Below are positions 13,696 to 19,335 of a stretch of 19,335 nucleotides of DNA, piece after piece. The position numbers were made by a program, and so were the translations under genes. The DNA comes from Deltaproteobacteria bacterium (lineage in GTDB: Bacteria; Myxococcota; Myxococcia; Myxococcales; 40CM-4-68-19): the NCBI GenBank assembly GCA_005879505.1, contig VBKQ01000261.1, forward strand, positions 1 through 19,335, in the 5' to 3' direction. Numbering within the stretch: position 1 is the stretch's first letter; each line of letters starts with the position of its first letter. A model generated the notes under the pieces. That model did no database searches. It was not told where the DNA came from and saw only the letters and a list, made by a program, of their open reading frames with translations.

Positions 13696-15543
13696 CAGCC
13701 CCTCACCAGGAAGACGTAGAGCAACGCGGCTACGCCGAGGGCGGTGACCGCCAGGTACCGCTGCACGTCGCCGTTCTGGAACCTGCGCGCCATCGCGCCC
13801 ACCCAGGCGATCAGCGCGGGGATGCCGTTCACGAAGAGGCCGTCGATGAGCGTCGCATCGACGACGCGAAACAGTCCGCGCGCGAGTGCCCAGAAAGGCC
13901 GCACGACGACGAAGTCGTACAGCTCGTCGACGTACAGCTTGTTCGCGAGCGCGCGGCGCAGGCCGTGGACGCGCGCGGTGAGCAGCTCGTCTCCGGCCAG
14001 GCCGCGCTTGAAGAAGAGCGCGTACGAGCAGGCCCAGCCGGCCCAGCCGACGATCAGCGCGATGCCGTATCCGAGATATGGCGAGAATTCCTCCGGGGCG
14101 CCGCCGCGGGGACGCGAGAAGACGCCTTCGGTGAAGTGCTCCCAGGTCCAGTGCTGAAGCCCGGTCCCACTCAGGCCCGCGGTACTCGCCCGAGAAGGTG
14201 AGGAAGTAGCAGCGCCACATGTAGAAGCTGGTGAGGAAGGCCGCGAACGACCCGACGGCGTAGACGAGCGGCCCGAGCCAGGTGAGGTGCGCGCTGCCGT
14301 TCGGCGTGAGCGTGAGGAAGCTGAACGCGCGCGTGTGCAGCGCCTGGCCGAGGATCTCGTCCTTGGAGAAGAACCCGGAGATGGGGAGGATGCCCGTGAT
14401 GGCGACGGTGGCGACGAGGAACGTCGTCCGCGTCGAGGGCATGTACTTCCGCAGTCCGCCCATCTTCTGGATGTCCTGCTCGCCGTGCAGGCCGTGGATG
14501 ACCGCGCCCGATCCGAGGAACAGGCACGCCTTGAAGAACGCATGCGTGATCAGGTGCATGGTGCCGGCGAAGAACGCGCCCACGCCCACGCCGATGAACA
14601 TGAATCCGAGCTGGGAGACCGTCGAGTACGCAAGCACCTTCTTGATGTCGTTCTGCGAGGTGGCGATCAGCGCGGACCAGAGCGCGGTCAGCACCCCGAC
14701 GACCGCGACCACCGCCATCACGCCCGGCGCCGAGACGTACAGGTGGCTGAGGCGCGCCACCATGTACACGCCGGCCGTCACCATCGTGGCGGCGTGGATC
14801 AGCGCGGAGACCGGGGTCGGGCCCGCCATGGCGTCGGGGAGCCAGATGTACAAGGGAAGCTGCGCGCTCTTGCCGGTGGCGCCGATGAAGAGGCAGAGCG
14901 CGGCCATCGACGCGACGCCCAAGGGAAGCACCGCGGAGTTGAGCTGCGCGATCCCCACGGTGCCGGTCTGGTTGAAGAGGATGAAGATCCCGATGAGGAA
15001 TCCGAAGTCGCCGATGCGATTGACGACGAACGCCTTGCGCCCGGCGTACGCCTTTTCCTCGTCGGTGAACCAGAACCCGATCAGGAGGTAGCTGCAGAGC
15101 CCGACCCCTTCCCAGCCGACGAACATCGCAACCAGGTTGTCGCCGAGCACCAGCGTCATCATCGCGGCGATGAACAGGTTCAGGTACGAGAAGTAGCGCC
15201 AGTACCCGGGGTCCTCCTCCATGTACCCGACGGAGTAGACGTGGATGAGGAATCCGACCCCCGTCACCACCAGCGTGAGCGCGCCCGAGAGCCGGTCGAA
15301 CGTGAACGCCATGTCCACGCGCAGCGATCCGGCGGAGAACCAGTTGAACCAGAGCTCATGGAAGAAGGGCGCCTGCTCGCCCAGGCCGATGAAGGCCCGC
15401 AGCCCGATGAGGAACGAGAGCAGGACCGAGCCCAACGCCACCGCGTAGACCCAGCTCTTGGGAAGCCACTTTCCCACCAGTCCGCAGATCGCGGCGCCGA
15501 TCAGGGGAAGCAGGGGAACCAGGTGCAGCCAGGTGACTTCCAC
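13695..15543 (-). CDS. nuoL: NADH-quinone oxidoreductase subunit L (frame-disrupted near 14165)
   Basis: NuoL is the distal antiporter-like pump of complex I, with the long lateral helix. The start is GTG 15543 with AGGAG 7 bases upstream. The first ~456 residues are clean NuoL: E145 (VGWEGVGLCSYLLIG), K225 (GATGKSAQLPLYIWLPDAM), H334/K338 (THAFFKACLF) and K394 (ISGFFSKDEI). After FSGEYRG (ends 14176) the frame is lost. It resumes one base later as WTWEHFTEGVF... and continues through the C-terminal lateral helix and last membrane helix to the stop at 13697-13695. The P/H-ES loop and the following membrane helix, about 45-50 residues in typical NuoL, are missing at the break. The total of 1849 bases is not a multiple of three. 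Flanking nuo genes are intact, so a sequence or assembly error is likely, though a real mutation cannot be excluded. Confidence 0.88.
14160..14177 (-). other. Frameshift/deletion junction in nuoL
   Basis: Codons upstream (toward 15543) start at coordinates divisible by 3; codons downstream start at coordinates with remainder 2. This is again a net loss of 3n+2 or gain of 3n+1 bases. The last convincing residues are GEYRG and the first after the break are within GLQHWTWEHF. Expected sequence between them in NuoL proteins is about 45-50 residues, including one membrane helix. Confidence 0.7.
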
Positions 15544-15554
15544 TCTTCGGCTCC

Positions 15555-15896
15555 TTAGAGCTTGAGCGTGTCGAACTCGTCGACGTTGACGGAGGTGCGG
15601 CTGCGGAAGACGGCGATGATGATGGCGAGGCCCACCGAGGCCTCCGCGGCGGCGGTGGCGATCACGAAGAACACCGCCGCGTGGCCCGTGAGAAAGCTGC
15701 CCATCGGCGAGTTGGGCACCAACGGGAAGCGGGAGAACGCCAGGAAGGTGAGATTCACGGCGTTGAGCATCAGCTCGATGCTCATGAGGACGATGATCGC
15801 GTTGCGCCGCAGCACGACGCCGGCGGCGCCGAGCGCGAAGAGCATCGCCGCAAGCACGAGATAATGCTGCGCCTGGTGGGCGTGAAAGAAGTCCAT
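15555..15896 (-). CDS. nuoK: NADH-quinone oxidoreductase subunit K
   Basis: This 113-residue protein has three membrane helices and belongs to the complex I membrane arm (MnhC-like). The two conserved buried glutamates of the proton path are E41 (MSIELMLNAVNLTFLAF) and E85 (ATAAAEASVGLAI). The start at ATG 15896 overlaps the nuoJ stop (TGATG). The nuoL start follows 11 bases after its stop. Confidence 0.96.
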   Translation of the reverse strand: MDFFHAHQAQHYLVLAAMLFALGAAGVVLRRNAIIVLMSIELMLNAVNLTFLAFSRFPLVPNSPMGSFLTGHAAVFFVIATAAAEASVGLAIIIAVFRSRTSVNVDEFDTLKL

Positions 15897-16426
15897 CAGA
15901 TCCTCCCCTTCGCGACGACCACGGCCGCGACCACCGCGACGAGCAGGAGGAGCGAGGTGACCTCGAACGGCAGGATCGAGGCGAGGTACAAGATGCGGCC
16001 GACCGTCTTGACGCCGCCGAATCCAGCGACGAGCAAGGCGTTGTCCACGCGCCGGTCGCCCTGCATCAGCGCGCCTTGGGGAAATGCCGGACCGAGCGCC
16101 CTCCAGGCGATCACGCCGAAGGAAGCGACCACCGCCGCGAGACCGATGCCCTTCCAGGCCGTGATCCGCTGCTCGCCCAGCTCCTCTTCCTTGAGGTTCA
16201 AGAGCATGATCACGAACACGAACAGCACCATCACCGCGCCCGCGTACACGATGATCTGCAGGATCGCGATCAGGTGTGCCGCGAGCAGGACGTAGATGCC
16301 GGAGAGGAAGAAGAGGGCACCGACCAGGGAGAGCGCGCCGTAGATCGGGTTCCGGCGGAAGATCACCTGCGCGCCGGCGACCAGCGCGCCGATGGCGAAG
16401 AGATAGAAGAGGATCGCCTCGGCCAA
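15896..16426 (-). CDS. nuoJ: NADH-quinone oxidoreductase subunit J
   Basis: This 176-residue, five-helix membrane subunit of complex I has the conserved third helix LQIIVYAGAVMVLFVFVIML (56-75), including Y61, which contains the pi-bulge helix important for coupling in the family. The N-terminus FYLFAIGALVAGAQVIFRRNPIYGA is typical. The only fitting start is TTG 16426, with GAGG 5 bases upstream, one base after the nuoF stop. nuoG, nuoH and nuoI, which separate nuoF from nuoJ in E. coli, are absent here. Confidence 0.94.
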   Translation of the reverse strand: MAEAILFYLFAIGALVAGAQVIFRRNPIYGALSLVGALFFLSGIYVLLAAHLIAILQIIVYAGAVMVLFVFVIMLLNLKEEELGEQRITAWKGIGLAAVVASFGVIAWRALGPAFPQGALMQGDRRVDNALLVAGFGGVKTVGRILYLASILPFEVTSLLLLVAVVAAVVVAKGRI

Positions 16427-16427
16427 G

Positions 16428-17683
<1,256 letters not shown>

Positions 17684-17687
<4 letters not shown>

Positions 17688-18364
17688 CGCTTCGGCTCCG
17701 TGCTGCCGGCCTCGGCGCGCGTGGTGACGGCGGGCTGTCCGAGCGTGCCGGTGGCCTGCGGGGTGCTCTGGCTCTCGATGTGGGCGTGCGGGTCGGGAAG
17801 GCGCGGGAGCGGCCCCTTCGCCATCGCCTTCCCGGGCTGCTCGCGCAGGTCGCGGATCAGCGCCTTGAGCGACTCCGCCGTGACGTTCTCGTAAAAGGTG
17901 TAGTTGTTGACCAGTACCGCCGGCGCGCCTCCGCAGGCCGCGAGGCAGGCGACCTCTTCCAGCGAGAAGTGCCCGTCCCCGCTGGTCTCACCGGGGCGGA
18001 TGCCGAGCATCTCCGAGCACTGGCGCAGCACCTGCTCCGCGCCCATGGCCCAGCACGAGATCGAGTTGCAGACGCCGATGTGGTGGCGCCCGACCGGCCG
18101 CAGCCGGTACATCGTGTAGAACGTCGCCACCTCGCGGACGCGCACCGGCGGAACGTCCAGGCGGAACGCGACGTATGCCATCGCCGGCTCGGAGACCCAG
18201 CCCAGCTCGTCCTGGGCGAGGTGCAGCGCCGCGAGCAGGGCGGCCTTCCGGCGTTCGGACGGGTACTTGGCGATCGCACGCTCGAGGCCGGCATCGAACC
18301 GCTGCTGCTGCTCCGGCGTGAATGGACTCTCGACCGGGCCCACCTGCGTGCCGAGGGAGATCAT
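17684..18364 (-). CDS. nuoE: NADH-quinone oxidoreductase subunit E (thioredoxin-like [2Fe-2S])
   Basis: This 226-residue subunit carries cluster N1a next to NuoF. An N-terminal helical bundle (about 15-85) holds the family segment ATFYTMYRLRPVG. It is followed by the thioredoxin-like domain with [2Fe-2S] ligands C99 and C104 (CNSISC) and C140 and C144 (CLAAC). Compared with E. coli NuoE (about 166) it has a ~50-residue C-terminal tail (177-226) rich in Pro, Thr, Ser and Ala that looks disordered. The start at ATG 18364 has no Shine-Dalgarno. A TTGACA-17-TACACG promoter candidate places the transcript start about 5 bases upstream, so the mRNA may be nearly leaderless. It is the first gene of the nuo block. 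Confidence 0.95.
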
Positions 18365-18375
18365 TGCGGCGCGGA

Positions 18376-18404
18376 CGTGTATGGCGGTCGCGCGGGGGTG
18401 TCAA
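18376..18404 (-). promoter_or_regulatory. Candidate sigma-70-type promoter for the nuoE-F-J-K-L-M-N unit
   Basis: On the minus strand a perfect -35 TTGACA (18404-18399) is followed by a 17-base spacer and TACACG (18381-18376), a weak -10. The predicted start, near 18369, is only about 5 bases before the nuoE ATG. The perfect -35 and canonical spacing support it; the poor -10 weakens it. Confidence 0.4.
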
Positions 18405-18424
18405 GGGCGTGAGACGGATGAGGT

Positions 18425-18450
18425 ACGTCGACGTTGACGTCGACGTTAAG
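18425..18450. repeat. Short tandem GTYGAC repeat / twin 10-bp palindromes upstream of nuoE
   Basis: GTCGAC-GTTGAC-GTCGAC-GTTAAG reads as hexamer repeats from 18427. The same bases form two copies of the palindrome ACGTCGACGT (18425-18434 and 18437-18446) separated by TG. It lies between the DUF4388 stop and the nuoE promoter candidate. There is no T-run, so it does not look like an intrinsic terminator; an operator or a short repetitive element is possible. Confidence 0.55.
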
Positions 18451-18465
18451 TGAGCAGCATAGGGA

Positions 18466-19335
18466 CTATCGGAGATCGAGGACGCGCAACGAAGCGAGGG
18501 CGACGAGCGTGCCGAGTACGTCGTTCTCCGGCTTGCCGGCGAGCTTCACCAGCTGGGCGACGCTGCGGCTGCCGTCGCAGCGGGGAAGCAGGTGCGCCTC
18601 CCAGGCCTGCAGCTCCACGTCGCTGAGGTTGAATGACGGATCCCGGCTCGGCGTCGGGCGCGCGCTCTGCGGCATCAGGCGCTTGAGCCGCTCGGGCTTG
18701 TACAGCTTCTTCACGCCGCGCATGATCAGGTTCGCCGGGTGGATGTCCAGCTTGATCGCTTCCTTGCGCGCCATCGCCTGGAAGGAGAGCGTGAAGACGC
18801 CTTCCTCCCAGGCGAAGACCGAATAGAGGATGCTCTTGATCTGCTGTCCGATGTAGTAGAGCCGCTCCTCCTCGTTGAGCGCTCCCATCTGGATGAGGAC
18901 GTCGCCGGTGCGCTGCTTCTTGCTCGAAGCCTCGTCGGCGGCCTGCCGCATCGTCTGCTCGTCGATCTTGCCCGCGCGGACGAGGAACTGTCCGAGGCGG
19001 TCGGCGACCAGGTTGGAGAGCGCGAACACGGGAAAGCCGCTCTCGAAGAAGATGATCTTCTTCACCTGCCCCTTCATCAGGCCGAGCTCGCCGGTCTCCT
19101 TCGCGTTGTAGAACGCGGCGAGCAGGTGCGGAAGGTTGTCCTTCAGCTCTCCCCGCCGGATGCCCTCCCTCTCCACCATCGGCTGCAGGACAGGGTCCGG
19201 CTCGGAGCCACGCTGGATCGGCCCCGTGTTCACTTTATCGGCGCGGATCGGCTTCGCCGGGGGGGCCGCTTTCTCCCGCATCCGCGCCACCTGGTCGCGG
19301 TTCATCGGCTTGAGCTGCAGCGGCGAAGTTCCCTG
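18466..19335 (-). CDS. DUF4388 (PATAN-domain) protein, 5' end beyond the window
   Basis: The frame is open from the right edge to the stop at 18468-18466, giving 289 visible residues. The first in-window ATG (19305-19303) has no ribosome site and the ten codons before it are open, so the true start is probably outside. Numbering from that Met, a charged Pro-rich linker (1-50) is followed by a DUF4388/PATAN region (about 51-115: RGELKDNLPHLLAAFYNAKE, then GQVKKIIFFESGFPVFALSN). A helical segment follows (115-210), with the FAWEEGVFTLSF strand motif typical of these proteins, and then a small C-terminal domain (about 225-279). PATAN proteins act in signalling and often follow receiver or other sensor domains, so a sensor N-terminus may lie off the window. 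The specific role is unknown. Confidence 0.8.
   Translation of the reverse strand, partial: QGTSPLQLKPMNRDQVARMREKAAPPAKPIRADKVNTGPIQRGSEPDPVLQPMVEREGIRRGELKDNLPHLLAAFYNAKETGELGLMKGQVKKIIFFESGFPVFALSNLVADRLGQFLVRAGKIDEQTMRQAADEASSKKQRTGDVLIQMGALNEEERLYYIGQQIKSILYSVFAWEEGVFTLSFQAMARKEAIKLDIHPANLIMRGVKKLYKPERLKRLMPQSARPTPSRDPSFNLSDVELQAWEAHLLPRCDGSRSVAQLVKLAGKPENDVLGTLVALASLRVLDLR

Noticed and set aside
12157..15543. Single open frame that would encode a NuoL-NuoM fusion
   Set aside because: The true NuoL C-terminus is in the other frame and ends in a TGATG overlap with a normal nuoM start; the fusion is a by-product of the nuoL lesion.
10565..16426. nuoJ-N block as an Mrp-type Na+/H+ antiporter or membrane-bound hydrogenase
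   Set aside because: Subunit order, NuoJ/NuoK features and adjacency to nuoE-nuoF with N1a and N3 cysteines fit complex I; no hydrogenase large/small subunit or Mrp-specific genes are present.

Overview
The window is GC-rich, densely packed bacterial chromosome. The gene content suggests a Myxococcota-type (former deltaproteobacterial) genome: a DUF4388/PATAN protein, soluble PAS/GAF histidine kinases paired with NtrC-like regulators, an AstA/AstD/M20 cluster next to selB, and a split complex I locus. This assignment is an inference from gene content, not a measured phylogeny.

Layout. (1) 1-416, minus strand: 5' part of a ferritin-like/bacterioferritin gene that runs off the left edge. (2) 504-10539, plus strand: seven tightly packed genes that look like one transcription unit. 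They are an M20 metallohydrolase, arginine N-succinyltransferase (astA), succinylglutamate-semialdehyde dehydrogenase (astD), the selenocysteine elongation factor selB, a soluble PAS/GAF histidine kinase, a sigma-54-dependent NtrC-type response regulator and an Smr-domain protein. The first five overlap at their start/stop codons. (3) 10565-18364, minus strand and convergent: complex I genes transcribed in the order nuoE-nuoF-nuoJ-nuoK-nuoL-nuoM-nuoN. nuoA-D and nuoG-I are not in the window. (4) 18466-19335, minus strand: a DUF4388 (PATAN) protein whose 5' end lies beyond the right edge. I saw no rRNA, tRNA, CRISPR array, transposase gene or phage gene.

Function. The ast genes encode parts of arginine succinyltransferase catabolism, with an M20 enzyme where the M14-family AstE would be expected. 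The kinase/regulator pair probably controls sigma-54 promoters; a sigma-54-like site lies upstream of the ferritin gene. The nuo block encodes two NADH-input subunits and five membrane subunits of NADH:quinone oxidoreductase.

Most notable points. selB and nuoL each carry an out-of-frame lesion at a place where roughly 45 conserved residues are missing. In both cases the broken frame runs open into the next gene, producing false SelB-kinase and NuoL-NuoM fusions. selB also carries a nested palindromic (REP-like) element that is translated in frame as an extra ~24-residue loop. I found no convincing wholly new system; the rest is recognisable housekeeping and accessory metabolism.
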